A stretch of 64,000 nt of DNA from Shimazuella alba (GTDB lineage: Bacteria; Bacillota; Bacilli; Thermoactinomycetales; Thermoactinomycetaceae): assembly GCF_009831235.1 (NCBI RefSeq), contig NZ_WUUL01000006.1, forward strand, positions 62,001 through 126,000, written 5' to 3'. Position 1 is the first letter of the stretch; each line of letters opens with the position of its first letter. Of this stretch, positions 27,615 through 37,805 are shown one piece after another. Position numbers and translations under genes: made by a program. The notes under the pieces were generated by a model that saw only the letters and a program-made list of their open reading frames with translations, had not been told where the DNA came from and did no database searches.

Positions 27615-28724
27615 TTATCTATTTTCGATTGGTACATATTTTTGATTCGTTTTTCCTACATAATCTGCACGTGGACGAATCAAACGATTATCATGGTATT
27701 GCTCCAAGATATGTGCTGTCCAACCAGTGATTCGGCTCATAGCAAACAAGGGTGTAAATAAATCCTCTGAAAGGTCAAGGTAATGGTAAACCGTCGCAGA
27801 ATAAAAATCTACATTTGGTTTCAACCCTTTATTCGTAACCACTAATTGCTCCACTGTTTCAGAAATATCATACCATTTCGTATCTCCGTGTTGTTCACCT
27901 AACTTTTTCGACATCACACGTAAATGTTTTGCTCGAGGATCTCCGTCTTTATAGACGCGATGGCCAAATCCCATAATTTTAACTTTATTATTCAATTTAT
28001 CTAAGATATAAGGTTCTGTATTTTCAGCAGTACCTATCTCACGTAACATCACCATTACTTGTTCATTTGCACCACCATGAAGCGGACCTTTGAGCGCACC
28101 AATAGCAGCTGTTACTGAAGAATACATATCTGCCAAAGTTGCCGCTGTTACACGAGCTGCAAAAGTAGAAGCATTCAATTCATGGTCAGCCTGCAGGATT
28201 AAAACTTTATCTAGAGCTTGCACAGCAACTTCGGATTGTTCTTTTCCAGTTAACATATATAAAAAGTTTGCCACTAATCCTAGATCGGTACGGGGTGCGA
28301 TTGGCTCTAATCCATCACGTATACGAGCAATAGCAGCAATAATGGTTGGTATTTTTGCAGTTAAACGTATTGCTTTTCGTTGATTTGCTTCAGCAGTATT
28401 TACTTCTGCTTCTTCATCATACATGCATAATGCTGAAACCGCGGTTCGAAGCGTGGTCATTGGATGTGCATCTTTAGGGAATAAGCGGATTTGATTGATT
28501 AATTGATCGGAGATTTGTGCATTTTCTTGAAGTGCTTTCCTATGTTCAGCTAATTCCTCTCGGTTAGGAAGATGATTGTACCAAAGAAGAAATGCTACTT
28601 CATCAAAAGTAGAGTTCTCCGCTAAATCATCAATATTATAACCTCGATAAGTTAATACTCCATCGATAATGGAGCAAATTTCTGAGGAGAGAGCTGTAAT
28701 ACCTTCCAAGCCTTTAACTACCAT
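27615..28724 (-). CDS. citZ: Citrate synthase
   Basis: A 369-residue type II-like Gram-positive citrate synthase. The catalytic histidines lie in LKGPLHGGANEQV and KIMGFGHRVYK and the aspartate in NVDFYSATVYHYL; the C-terminal arginine region is RITGWTAHILEQY. First gene of the citZ-icd-mdh cluster; the start follows AAGGAGCG. A cre-like site 60 bases upstream suggests CcpA control as in B. subtilis. Confidence 0.98.
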   Translation of the reverse strand: MVVKGLEGITALSSEICSIIDGVLTYRGYNIDDLAENSTFDEVAFLLWYNHLPNREELAEHRKALQENAQISDQLINQIRLFPKDAHPMTTLRTAVSALCMYDEEAEVNTAEANQRKAIRLTAKIPTIIAAIARIRDGLEPIAPRTDLGLVANFLYMLTGKEQSEVAVQALDKVLILQADHELNASTFAARVTAATLADMYSSVTAAIGALKGPLHGGANEQVMVMLREIGTAENTEPYILDKLNNKVKIMGFGHRVYKDGDPRAKHLRVMSKKLGEQHGDTKWYDISETVEQLVVTNKGLKPNVDFYSATVYHYLDLSEDLFTPLFAMSRITGWTAHILEQYHDNRLIRPRADYVGKTNQKYVPIENR

Positions 28725-28782
28725 GTGTTATCGCTCCTTATCCATCGTAACAAAATGAGAGGCACCTTGAAATTTCAGGTAA

Positions 28783-28796
28783 AGTAAACGGTTTCA
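28783..28796 (-). promoter_or_regulatory. cre-like site upstream of citZ
   Basis: On the minus strand TGAAACCGTTTACT matches the CcpA operator consensus at all but the last base. It lies about 60 bases before the citZ start. Carbon catabolite repression of citZ is known in Bacillus. Confidence 0.55.
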
Positions 28797-29008
28797 TACC
28801 AGAGTCATTGTAAAACCATTTCGATTATCAAAACACTTTCATATTATATCCGAGAAAAGAGATTAAATCTACTTGATAAATCGAATTTAGTGCCCAAAAC
28901 TAGTGTACCACATAATTACCAAATTTCCCATCCTAAGGTCTTTGTAAGATGCATCCATTCAGAGCATCTAATGGTATAATATCCCTTGTAAGGAGGTGAG
29001 CAGTTTAC

Positions 29009-30142
29009 GTGAACAAACAGCATATAATAGGAATTACATTTCGAAGCGTTCTAGTAATCTCTATCACGATTATCGTTTATTATCTACTACAGTTTTCCAT
29101 TCCTCTTCTCTACCCTTTTCTCATCGGATGGGTAATTGCAATGTTGATGGAACCTATCATCCTTTTATTAGAAAGAAAATGTAAGATACCAAGGCTTCTA
29201 GGTTCCTTTCTCGTCTTATTTTTGTTGTTATCTTTGTTACTTACATTGGTCATCTTTTTAATCGCTGGAATTGTAGTAGAATTAACCAATCTTGCCCAAA
29301 AATTGCCTTCATTCTTTAATGACTTGGGACAATTGCTATTTGAAAAATTTGTCCAGCAGAATACATTTATAAACCACATCTTAGATACGATCCAAATGTA
29401 TTTACAAAAAAATCCAACGCAACAAGCTAGCATCCAAGCCACTATCCAAGAAAATATTTCTGCGCTCACCAAACAAGGAACCATGCTCATCACAGATATT
29501 ATTAGTGGTATCGGAACTTTTTTAGGAAATCTTCCTTATTTGATAACTGTTATGGTATTTATCACTCTCGCTACATTTTTTATCAGCTTAAAATGGCCAC
29601 GTATCAATGCTCGTCTAGAAAAAATTATACCTGATCATATTCGTACAGTTGGAGGAACCGTTTTTCATGATTTAAAAAAAGCATTAGTTGGTTTTATCGG
29701 AGCACAATTGACACTTATTACTATTTCAGCAGTTATTATGTACATAGGACTTCTTATCTTACAAGTTCCTTATGCTATTTCAATTGCTATTATTATTGGG
29801 ATAGTTGATCTTTTACCGTATTTAGGAGTAGGTGCTGTACTTGTCCCATGGATTATTTACCTATTTTTTATCGGCAATATCCATCTAGCTATCGGGCTTA
29901 GTATTGTCTATTTGATAATTCTTATCACAAGGCAATCTATCGAACCAAAGTTGGTCGCCACAAGTATCGGACTCGATCCATTAGTGACCTTGATCGCTCT
30001 TTTTATTGGATTAAATCTGCTCGGTGTACTTGGTTTTATCGTCGGACCAACTGTAGCTGTTATTATTATCGCTCTACACAAAGCTCGTATTTTCCAAGAT
30101 ATTTGGAGATACATTATAAATGATAAAAAACAGCGAACTTAG
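29009..30142 (+). CDS. ytvI: YtvI-type AI-2E-family membrane protein
   Basis: A 377-residue PerM/AI-2 exporter-family protein with about eight transmembrane helices: paired helices at 10-70, a soluble loop (EKFVQQNTFINHILDTIQMY..), then helices from 155 on, ending GVLGFIVGPTVAVIIIALHK. B. subtilis YtvI is a sporulation membrane protein located next to citZ, as here. It uses GTG after AAGGAGGTGAG. Its stop overlaps that of the convergent fxsA by four bases. Confidence 0.9.
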   Translation: MNKQHIIGITFRSVLVISITIIVYYLLQFSIPLLYPFLIGWVIAMLMEPIILLLERKCKIPRLLGSFLVLFLLLSLLLTLVIFLIAGIVVELTNLAQKLPSFFNDLGQLLFEKFVQQNTFINHILDTIQMYLQKNPTQQASIQATIQENISALTKQGTMLITDIISGIGTFLGNLPYLITVMVFITLATFFISLKWPRINARLEKIIPDHIRTVGGTVFHDLKKALVGFIGAQLTLITISAVIMYIGLLILQVPYAISIAIIIGIVDLLPYLGVGAVLVPWIIYLFFIGNIHLAIGLSIVYLIILITRQSIEPKLVATSIGLDPLVTLIALFIGLNLLGVLGFIVGPTVAVIIIALHKARIFQDIWRYIINDKKQRT

Positions 30143-30528
30143 CGAAAGCGTTTCATCGCACGATCCCGAAGCCAAACAAAGACCATTTGTTGAATGAATC
30201 GACGAGTAAAGGGGATCAATAGCAAAACAGCAATGATATCACTTATAAATCCCGGAAAGACTAACAGCACAGCACCCAATGATAGCAGCACACCCTTTAA
30301 AATCGTATGCCCAGGGGGTTGTCCAGCAGACCATTGCTGCTGTGCTGTTTTAAATGTTTGATAACCAAATTTTCGAATAAGCAGTAGCCCAATGACCCCA
30401 CACAATACAATCAGCAAAATGGTCAAGAGAGGTCCAATCAGACTTCCTACCCAAATAATACCAACGAGTTCTACCAGAAAGACGACCACCATAACTTGCA
30501 AAATTTTTCTAAAAAGCAACTTAGACAT
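30139..30528 (-). CDS. fxsA: FxsA-family membrane protein
   Basis: A 129-residue protein with two N-terminal and two central transmembrane helices: ELVGIIWVGSLIGPLLTILLI, then FPGFISDIIAVLLLIPFTRRFI, and a basic tail. The FPGF(I/L)(S/T)D motif is the family signature. Family members are inner-membrane proteins (phage exclusion suppressor in E. coli). The gene occupies the ytzA position of the Bacillus gene order. Confidence 0.9.
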   Translation of the reverse strand: MSKLLFRKILQVMVVVFLVELVGIIWVGSLIGPLLTILLIVLCGVIGLLLIRKFGYQTFKTAQQQWSAGQPPGHTILKGVLLSLGAVLLVFPGFISDIIAVLLLIPFTRRFIQQMVFVWLRDRAMKRFR

Positions 30529-30560
30529 CCCTTTCCATCACTGACGCTTTTTCTTTTTGC

Positions 30561-30980
30561 TCACTCTGTATTGGTTGATTGTAATTTTAATAATTGATTG
30601 TATAATTCAGGACATTTTTCACTCAATCGAATTCTTTTCATTTCTCTCGAAACCCAAATATGTTTGGTATGACCTGTTGCCAATAATTTTTGATCTGCTT
30701 TCCTTTTGATGCAATAATGAAAAACAATTTTGCTTGGTCCAATCTCCTCAATTTCTGTCTCCACCACAACAACATCATCATATTTAGCTGAATCGCGATA
30801 CTGCGCACCAACATCTACTACCGGTAACAAAATCCCCTTTGCTTCTAATATTGGATAAGAAAATCCTAACTTTCGAATCAAATTTGTTCTTCCTACTTCA
30901 AACCACACCAAATAGTTAGCATGGTAAACAACTCCCATTTGATCTGTCTCTTGATAACGAACTCTTATTTCTGTACTCAA
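30561..30980 (-). CDS. YbgC/FadM-type acyl-CoA thioesterase (hotdog fold)
   Basis: A 139-residue 4-hydroxybenzoyl-CoA-thioesterase-type protein. RVRYQETDQMGVVYHANYLVWFE with the catalytic aspartate in TDQMG is the signature. It hydrolyses acyl-CoA or acyl-ACP thioesters. The start is a TTG at 30980, seven bases after GGAGG; an ATG two codons upstream is only one base from the site. Confidence 0.88.
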   Translation of the reverse strand: MSTEIRVRYQETDQMGVVYHANYLVWFEVGRTNLIRKLGFSYPILEAKGILLPVVDVGAQYRDSAKYDDVVVVETEIEEIGPSKIVFHYCIKRKADQKLLATGHTKHIWVSREMKRIRLSEKCPELYNQLLKLQSTNTE

Positions 30981-31233
30981 AACCATTCCTCCATCAACTC
31001 TTATTCCTCCTGTCAGTATAACAAAAAAATAAGTATCATATTTCACCAACTCCAATCACATAATAAGGACAAGGAATGCACAACAAACTGTCGGAATATG
31101 TTAGAATGAGAAGGTTGGTTTTTTTGATACGGCTATTCGAAAAGTGCCTATAGATAAGCTTCATTTACTTGCTTTTATAACATGAATAGCCTTAATGTGA
31201 CTAAAAATCTATGAAGAAGAAAGGAGCCTAACC

Positions 31234-31305
31234 ATGCTACGTCGCAAAACAAAACGCAGAAATCGCCTTCGTTGGTGGATCTTCCCACAACTAGGTTTGA
31301 TGTAA
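31234..31305 (+). CDS. Very basic 23-residue peptide with strong ribosome site
   Basis: ATG at 31234 is preceded by AAAGGAG with a 7-base spacer, the best ribosome site in this gap. It is followed by a stop and an 11-bp hairpin (31313-31347). The peptide starts MLRRKTKRRNRLRWW and ends with a hydrophobic IFPQLG segment: nine Arg/Lys in the first thirteen residues, then Trp-Trp. It could be a membrane-active or RNA-binding micropeptide or a leader peptide; no family is recognised. Confidence 0.6.
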   Translation: MLRRKTKRRNRLRWWIFPQLGLM

Positions 31306-31312
31306 AATAAGA

Positions 31313-31347
31313 AACACCATCTCTATATTCGTTTAAGAGATGGTGTT
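31313..31347 (+). terminator. Hairpin after the 23-residue peptide gene
   Basis: AACACCATCTC / GAGATGGTGTT forms an 11-bp perfect stem followed by the T/A-rich AATTTATATT. Confidence 0.65.
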
Positions 31348-31363
31348 AATTTATATTGATTCA

Positions 31364-31392
31364 CGACTGCAAGCATTGCATGGTTGCAGTCG
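31364..31392 (-). terminator. Hairpin after orphan gene (no T-run)
   Basis: CGACTGCAA / TTGCAGTCG forms a perfect 9-bp stem, 34 bases after the stop of the orphan gene. Confidence 0.5.
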
Positions 31393-31425
31393 CTTAAATC
31401 AGCTTCTAAACTGACTTAGGAAATC

Positions 31426-31725
31426 TCAGCCGAACGTGATGATCCTGGGCATTACCAGTACGAAACGTATAGCGTTCAGTACCTTGCCATCTTTGGAGAG
31501 TAGCTCACACTTTACTTCTCTAGAATTGATCACCTGATACGTAACATTTGCTACTGGAACTGACGTCTCACCAGAGTAATCATCAGCAGTAAACCTTTTT
31601 CCACAATCGAATTTGTAGGTGTGGACAACTAGGTAGCGAAAATTTCCTTTTTGTGCCTTTTCTGATGGAAATTCTCCACCAGCTTCCTTCAATCCACGGA
31701 GAAACTCATCCCGCCTGCTACTCAT
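31426..31725 (-). CDS. Hypothetical orphan protein (99 aa)
   Basis: I do not recognise this family. A soluble protein with a basic helix first (SSRRDEFLRGLKEAGGEF), then a beta-rich core (GNFRYLVVHTYKFDCGKRF, ANVTYQVINSREVKCELL, NAIRFVLVMPRIITFG). AGGA lies seven bases upstream of the ATG. It sits 66 bases downstream of pyk on the same strand, in a position that has no gene in the Bacillus order, and no pyk terminator separates them. Read-through expression from pyk is therefore possible. Confidence 0.65.
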   Translation of the reverse strand: MSSRRDEFLRGLKEAGGEFPSEKAQKGNFRYLVVHTYKFDCGKRFTADDYSGETSVPVANVTYQVINSREVKCELLSKDGKVLNAIRFVLVMPRIITFG

Positions 31726-31791
31726 CCTTAGATCCTATCGTTCGTCGGGAAATGTAAACACCTATATTCTGCCTTTAAATCAGAAAATTAT

Positions 31792-33543
31792 CTACATTAC
31801 ATTTGCTTTTCCAGAATAGATCTGACCTGTATTTGTATCCACTGTAACCACTTTTTCCAATCGAAGGGTATCCACTGCGCCTCTTACTCCAACTACTACA
31901 GGTATCCCAAGACTGACACAAACAACTGCAGCGTGAGAAGTAAGACCACCTTCTTCCGTAATAATAACGGATGCGCGTTGAATCAGATCGATTATTTCTT
32001 TATCTGTTCCACATGTGACCAATGCTGCTCCATCCACCATTTTCTCCCGCAACTCTTGAGCCGAAGTGCCGACTACAACAGGTGCTGTAACCACTTGTTT
32101 TCCGATTCCTTTTCCTTGTAGGAGAACTCCACCTACCACATACACTTTCATCAAGTTAGTAGTACCAGATTGACCAACTGGAACTCCAGCGGTAATGAGA
32201 ATCAAATCACCCTGAGAAACAAAAGAGGAAGAAATCGCTGAATGAATGGAACTTTGAAACATTTCATCTGTTGTTTCACATTCTTCCCCAAAAACCGGAA
32301 ATACTCCCCAAATCAAGTTTAATTTCCGCATAATATCTTCGTTTGGTGTCACCGCTAAAACAGGAATATTCGGTCGATACTTAGCAATCATTCTTGCCGT
32401 ATAGCCTCGTTCTGTTGCAGTTACAATGGCAGATGCTTTTAAATTTTTACTTGTGTGTACAACTGCTTGGCTGATTGATTCAGTGATCGTATGCCCAGTT
32501 TCTAAGCTCATCTTATCTAACCAAAGAGCATGGTTAAAAAACGCTTCTGTCCGTTCTGCGATTTTGGCCATTGTCATTACAGACTCAACAGGATACTTAC
32601 CCGCGGCTGTCTCACCAGACAGCATGATAGCATCTGTACCATCTAAAATTGCATTTGCTACGTCACTTGTCTCGGCACGGGTTGGACGTGGGTTTCGCTG
32701 CATGGAATCCAACATTTGGGTAGCTGTAATAACTGGTTTGCCCATAAGATTACATTTACGAATTGTATCTTTTTGTACTTGAGGCACTTCTTCAACGGGA
32801 ATTTCCACCCCAAGATCCCCACGAGCTACCATCAAACCATCTGCTACTTTTAAAATTTCATCAACGTTTTCAACGCCTTCTTGATTTTCGATCTTAGCAA
32901 TAATCGGGATATAAACATTATGTTCTTCTAAGATTTTACGAATATCAATAATATCTTCTGCTTTTCGAATAAAAGACGCGGCGATAAAATCAACATTTTG
33001 TTCAATACCAAAGCGAATATCTTCAGCATCTTTTTCCGTAATACCAGGAAGATTTACTCTTATTCCCGGTACGTTTACCCCTTTTTTACTCTTCAGCGTG
33101 CCACTGCTCTGGATCGTACAATGGACTTCTGGACCTTCCACATCATTGACTTCAAGTCCGATTAAACCATCATCAATCAAAACCGTTGACCCCGGATGTA
33201 CATCATTTGGAAAATCAGAATAGCTGATCGATATTCGATTTGCGTCACCCAAAACGGACTCAGTTGTCAAAGTAACCTGATTTCCAGCTACTAATTCTAC
33301 CTCGGGAACGCTTAGATCACCCGTTCTTATCTCAGGGCCTTTTGTATCCAATAAAATGGCTACTACTTTTCCTTCTTCTTTCGCAGCTTGACGAATAGTA
33401 CGAATTCTAGCAGCATGTTCTTCGTGACTCCCGTGTGAAAAATTTAAACGAGCTACATTCATACCTTCTCGAATAAGAGACCGCATAGTCTCTAAATCTT
33501 CACTAGCTGGTCCAATCGTGCACACAATCTTTGTTTTCCGCAT
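31792..33543 (-). CDS. pyk: Pyruvate kinase with C-terminal PEP-utiliser-type domain
   Basis: A 583-residue enzyme that makes pyruvate and ATP from PEP and ADP. Motifs: [20 protein letters not shown], the catalytic-lysine region [18 protein letters not shown] and [12 protein letters not shown]. The last about 110 residues form the extra domain of bacilli ([26 protein letters not shown]). The start at 33543 follows GGGAGG. Second gene of pfkA-pyk. Confidence 0.98.
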   Translation of the reverse strand: MRKTKIVCTIGPASEDLETMRSLIREGMNVARLNFSHGSHEEHAARIRTIRQAAKEEGKVVAILLDTKGPEIRTGDLSVPEVELVAGNQVTLTTESVLGDANRISISYSDFPNDVHPGSTVLIDDGLIGLEVNDVEGPEVHCTIQSSGTLKSKKGVNVPGIRVNLPGITEKDAEDIRFGIEQNVDFIAASFIRKAEDIIDIRKILEEHNVYIPIIAKIENQEGVENVDEILKVADGLMVARGDLGVEIPVEEVPQVQKDTIRKCNLMGKPVITATQMLDSMQRNPRPTRAETSDVANAILDGTDAIMLSGETAAGKYPVESVMTMAKIAERTEAFFNHALWLDKMSLETGHTITESISQAVVHTSKNLKASAIVTATERGYTARMIAKYRPNIPVLAVTPNEDIMRKLNLIWGVFPVFGEECETTDEMFQSSIHSAISSSFVSQGDLILITAGVPVGQSGTTNLMKVYVVGGVLLQGKGIGKQVVTAPVVVGTSAQELREKMVDGAALVTCGTDKEIIDLIQRASVIITEEGGLTSHAAVVCVSLGIPVVVGVRGAVDTLRLEKVVTVDTNTGQIYSGKANVM

Positions 33544-33575
33544 AATTTCCTCCCATTTGTTTCTAAACAAGCTTT

Positions 33576-34568
<993 letters not shown>

Positions 34569-34913
34569 TCATATTATTATTGTAATTTTACATCTTAAAT
34601 ATCCTTTCGTCGAGAACCGAACAAACAACTCCCAATATAACAAAAGATAAAACGGATCAAAAAAGATCCGCAGTAGTTACTCCAATGATATATTTTTAAG
34701 GCCCTCTCGAAATCACTAATACAAATAATATGACAAGACTATCTTGTAATAGTAAAGAGAAAACAAACCATCGAAAATCGGCCTTCTGTATCAAACAAAG
34801 TAGTTCGTATACCATAGCTACTTAATTTAGATATTATATCAGAAAATTTGTAACTACATCTAAAAAATGTTCATTTTCTTCTATACGGACATGCCATGAA
34901 TTCAAAAAAATAT

Positions 34914-35190
34914 TCACTTTGATATAAAGAGATTTTTTCTTACATGTACTTTCCATTGATTACTACAAGTACCTGCTTCTATTTTATGTAATTTAAGCGG
35001 GAAATCAAACTCTTTCATCACTCGATTTGCGACCACTTGATACACTCAGATATCTTTAGAGTACTTTTTACTCCACTATTCTCTACCACACTTCCCGCTT
35101 GTTCCATGTCAGGAAAGAATGTACCAGAATCACGTTTCCAGATAATGAGCTTGTCTAAAAACTTTGCAGACAAATGGTTCGCACTCCACT
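34914..35190 (-). pseudogene. Degraded gene of unknown family
   Basis: The minus strand holds two protein-like stretches in different frames: WKRDSGTFFPDMEQAGSVVE, then, after a frameshift near 35035, VVANRVMKEFDFPLKLHKIE, ending at a TGA at 34914. There is no start or ribosome site. It is host-like in composition and clearly decayed. The rest of 34536-35466 shows only an ACGGATC/GATCCG hairpin near 34653 and AT-rich sequence. Confidence 0.45.
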
Positions 35191-35466
35191 CTCATATATA
35201 ATCATAAAATGACTTTTCTCTTTTTAAACCAATGCAGCGTGATAATAAAATTATGTTTCTGATACCTTATCGTTTAGTTAATATTTATTATTATTAATAT
35301 TATTTTCTACTTAATAGACCTCTAACCTGTAAAACATTAATATTCTTCTGTACAATACAACTGGAAAATATTATTATTTTTAATTATATTATAATATTTA
35401 TTTAGATCTGCTATAAATGAGATACAGTTTATTTTTAACAGTAAAACATATGGAAGGGGTGCCCAG

Positions 35467-35829
35467 TTGGAACGCAATGAATTACTTTATATAGGGATGG
35501 AACTCGCCAAGTATTTTGTCTATTATTGCGAAGGCGAAAATTATGTTAGCATGATCGATCAATTCCGATGGGCAAAAACCCGGATTACCCTTATAGAAGC
35601 AATAATTAATTTGCTCCAGCATAGTGAACCAGATCAACAGTTAGTAGAAACGAAACTCACCGATGAAGATTGGAAGCGCTTAACTACCTTTATTCAAAGG
35701 GCTGACATCCATGATGTAAGAATATTACACACAGCCATGATTCGCTATGTTTCAGCTTTTGAATTGGAGAAAATACAGAAAACAGAAGAATATCTGACAG
35801 AACTATTGATCCATTTTGATGAAGAATAG
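35467..35829 (+). CDS. Hypothetical protein (120 aa), acidic and helical
   Basis: I do not recognise this family. It is all-helical and acidic, with no membrane segment: YIGMELAKYFVYYCEGENYV, ITLIEAIINLLQHSE, ELEKIQKTEEYLTELLIHFDEE. TTG start after GGAAGGGGTG, with its own terminator at 35865. It lies in the accessory stretch between pfkA and accA. Confidence 0.75.
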   Translation: MERNELLYIGMELAKYFVYYCEGENYVSMIDQFRWAKTRITLIEAIINLLQHSEPDQQLVETKLTDEDWKRLTTFIQRADIHDVRILHTAMIRYVSAFELEKIQKTEEYLTELLIHFDEE

Positions 35830-35864
35830 ACTTTATATCTCTACTAAGAGGTTATTAAAGTGAT

Positions 35865-35906
35865 GCCCCTATCCAATACAAAATTTCGTAACAAGTAGGG
35901 GCTTTT
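35865..35906 (+). terminator. Terminator
   Basis: GCCCCTA (35865-35871) pairs with TAGGGGC (35896-35902), followed by TTTT. Confidence 0.7.
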
Positions 35907-36152
35907 AAGTATGTCTATCCCTTTACGAATGAGCTAAGAACACACTACAACCCATCACCTGCGCCCTTGAATGATTATGATTAGCGAATATCCCGCACTG
36001 GTTGTAATGAACCAATTCACAATATCCTTCTTAGACTCCTTCTCAAGAGTTTTTGGCAGATACATCCTTCATTTGAGATCCTAGATAGGTTTTTTACTCT
36101 TCAACTTCACACTCTCATCAAAAGAAGCATGTATAAAGGGGATAAAAAATAA

Positions 36153-36183
36153 TTGAGAATGAATATCATTATCGTGTTATAAT
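36153..36183 (+). promoter_or_regulatory. Fur-box-like operator overlapping a promoter
   Basis: GAGAATGAATATCATTATC (36155-36173) matches 16 of 19 positions of the Fur consensus GATAATGATAATCATTATC. TTGAGA (36153) and TATAAT (36178-36183) could be -35 and -10 with the box between them. This predicts iron repression of the MFS gene. Confidence 0.7.
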
Positions 36184-36213
36184 AATCACAGCCGTCTCAC
36201 CTAAGGGGCAAAA

Positions 36214-37530
36214 ATGACGCATTTCGCACCACACCGGTGGATTCTAGGACCTATGCAAGAAGGGAAAGCAATTGGTCGATTTGGATTTCTGACCTATTTT
36301 GGTCATGGTGTCTACGACTCCATGCTCGTCCTATTTCTTCTCGAACAAGGATGGAGCAAGGCGGAGATCGCACTGCTTATTCCTATCAGTGCACTGACAG
36401 GCATTGTGATTGGACCAGCGTGGTCTATGCTGGCCGACGCGGTAAACAAACATAAGCTAATTCTGACCATTTCTATGATTGGAACGGCCACATGCATTCT
36501 GGTTCAATCTTTTTCGCCACCACATGCACTTTTCTGGACAGCAACGGTACTTATGTACATCTTTGCTGCTTCTGTAAGTCCTATCACAACAGGACTTACA
36601 GCGAGTTATTCAGCTCGTACGGGAGGTAATTATGGAAAACTGAAATCCTATGGTCCGATTGGCTATGGAATCGGTGCCTTGCTCATCGGTGTTGTTAGCC
36701 AGTTCACAGGACTAATCATCATCTGCTACACCTTTGCTCTGATCCTTATCGGATGTGTCTTTGTGCTACGCTGGTTCCCTACCGAAGCCAAGCGAGACGA
36801 TCCTGTTTGGACAAAACTGACTGTACATACTCTGTTCAATCGAAAGACGATCGGATTTTGGATCACAGTGCTTCTAGTCACTGGTCCACTCCAGTCTTTC
36901 CTTTCGATCTTTGGACTGCTGTATACATCTGCAGGGGGGAACGCAGCAGATATCGGATATGCAACCATGTTCGGATACTTTATCGAATGGATCACACTTC
37001 GATACAGGCAGCAGCTATTCAAAAAGTTCAACCAGAATATGATCACTTGCAGTGTCGTACTGGTTCTTGGAGTTAGCTGGTTTGCGATCTACCTTTTCCA
37101 GAGCACAGTGACATTCTGGTTCGCCTTTGCGGGACATGGTGTAGGCATCGCACTCCTCATCTCTACATTCGATCTACAGATGAGTAAGATCGGCGGGGAG
37201 AAGTTGACCAGCTCCAGCATCGGAGTACTCTACTCGATGATCTCTGTTGCCATGTTCGCTTGTACTGCTCTTTCCAGCTTTGCTATTAAGCTGACAGGGG
37301 ATGACTACATCACTGCTCTGCTGTTCGGAATTATCACGATAGGTGGACTGTTTGCAATGGTTCGAATGTACGTAAAGACTAAAACAAATACTTCGGAGAA
37401 ATCACCCACTCTCGAACCCGAGCTGCCAATGCAGACAAAAAGAACTGTAAATAAGCCTGCACTGCTGGTTGGCGCGGTGGTGATGGTCGGTTTGCTCGTG
37501 ATCGTTAAAACAAAAAATACGCTAAGATGA
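36214..37530 (+). CDS. MFS transporter, probably iron-regulated
   Basis: A 438-residue protein with twelve predicted helices: FGHGVYDSMLVLFLLEQGWS in the first loop, NYGKLKSYGPIGYGIGALLIG in the middle. It resembles the MFS_1-like group. Residues about 385-415 form a polar linker followed by an extra C-terminal hydrophobic helix (ALLVGAVVMVGLLVIV), unusual for the family. The gene is more GC-rich than its neighbours. The Fur-box-like site upstream suggests a role in siderophore or metal-chelate export or uptake. It ends in a T-less perfect hairpin like the orphan cassettes. Confidence 0.85.
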   Translation: MTHFAPHRWILGPMQEGKAIGRFGFLTYFGHGVYDSMLVLFLLEQGWSKAEIALLIPISALTGIVIGPAWSMLADAVNKHKLILTISMIGTATCILVQSFSPPHALFWTATVLMYIFAASVSPITTGLTASYSARTGGNYGKLKSYGPIGYGIGALLIGVVSQFTGLIIICYTFALILIGCVFVLRWFPTEAKRDDPVWTKLTVHTLFNRKTIGFWITVLLVTGPLQSFLSIFGLLYTSAGGNAADIGYATMFGYFIEWITLRYRQQLFKKFNQNMITCSVVLVLGVSWFAIYLFQSTVTFWFAFAGHGVGIALLISTFDLQMSKIGGEKLTSSSIGVLYSMISVAMFACTALSSFAIKLTGDDYITALLFGIITIGGLFAMVRMYVKTKTNTSEKSPTLEPELPMQTKRTVNKPALLVGAVVMVGLLVIVKTKNTLR

Positions 37531-37579
37531 TCTCATAAATGAATATTGTAGTATGAGGTAACCTTTATCTCATACAAAA

Positions 37580-37607
37580 TCACCCTTTGGCTTTCGCCAA
37601 AGGGTGA
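37580..37607 (+). terminator. T-less hairpin after the MFS gene
   Basis: TCACCCTTTGGC-TTTC-GCCAAAGGGTGA forms a perfect 12-bp stem with a 4-base loop. AAAAG follows rather than a T-run. Confidence 0.65.
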
Positions 37608-37805
37608 AAAGATTTATTTTATATATTATTAGTCAATCTTGATGAAAATCTCGTGTTATCTGTAATTACTATCTCGTTATGCTACATGATTTTGATTGCT
37701 TGTGCACAAACACCGCAAGCCCATCTAAAAGCAACCATTCCAACATAATCCCAATTCAGTTGCCAATTCCAAATTTACTTTTGTTTTATTGGAAATGTTA
37801 TATAC

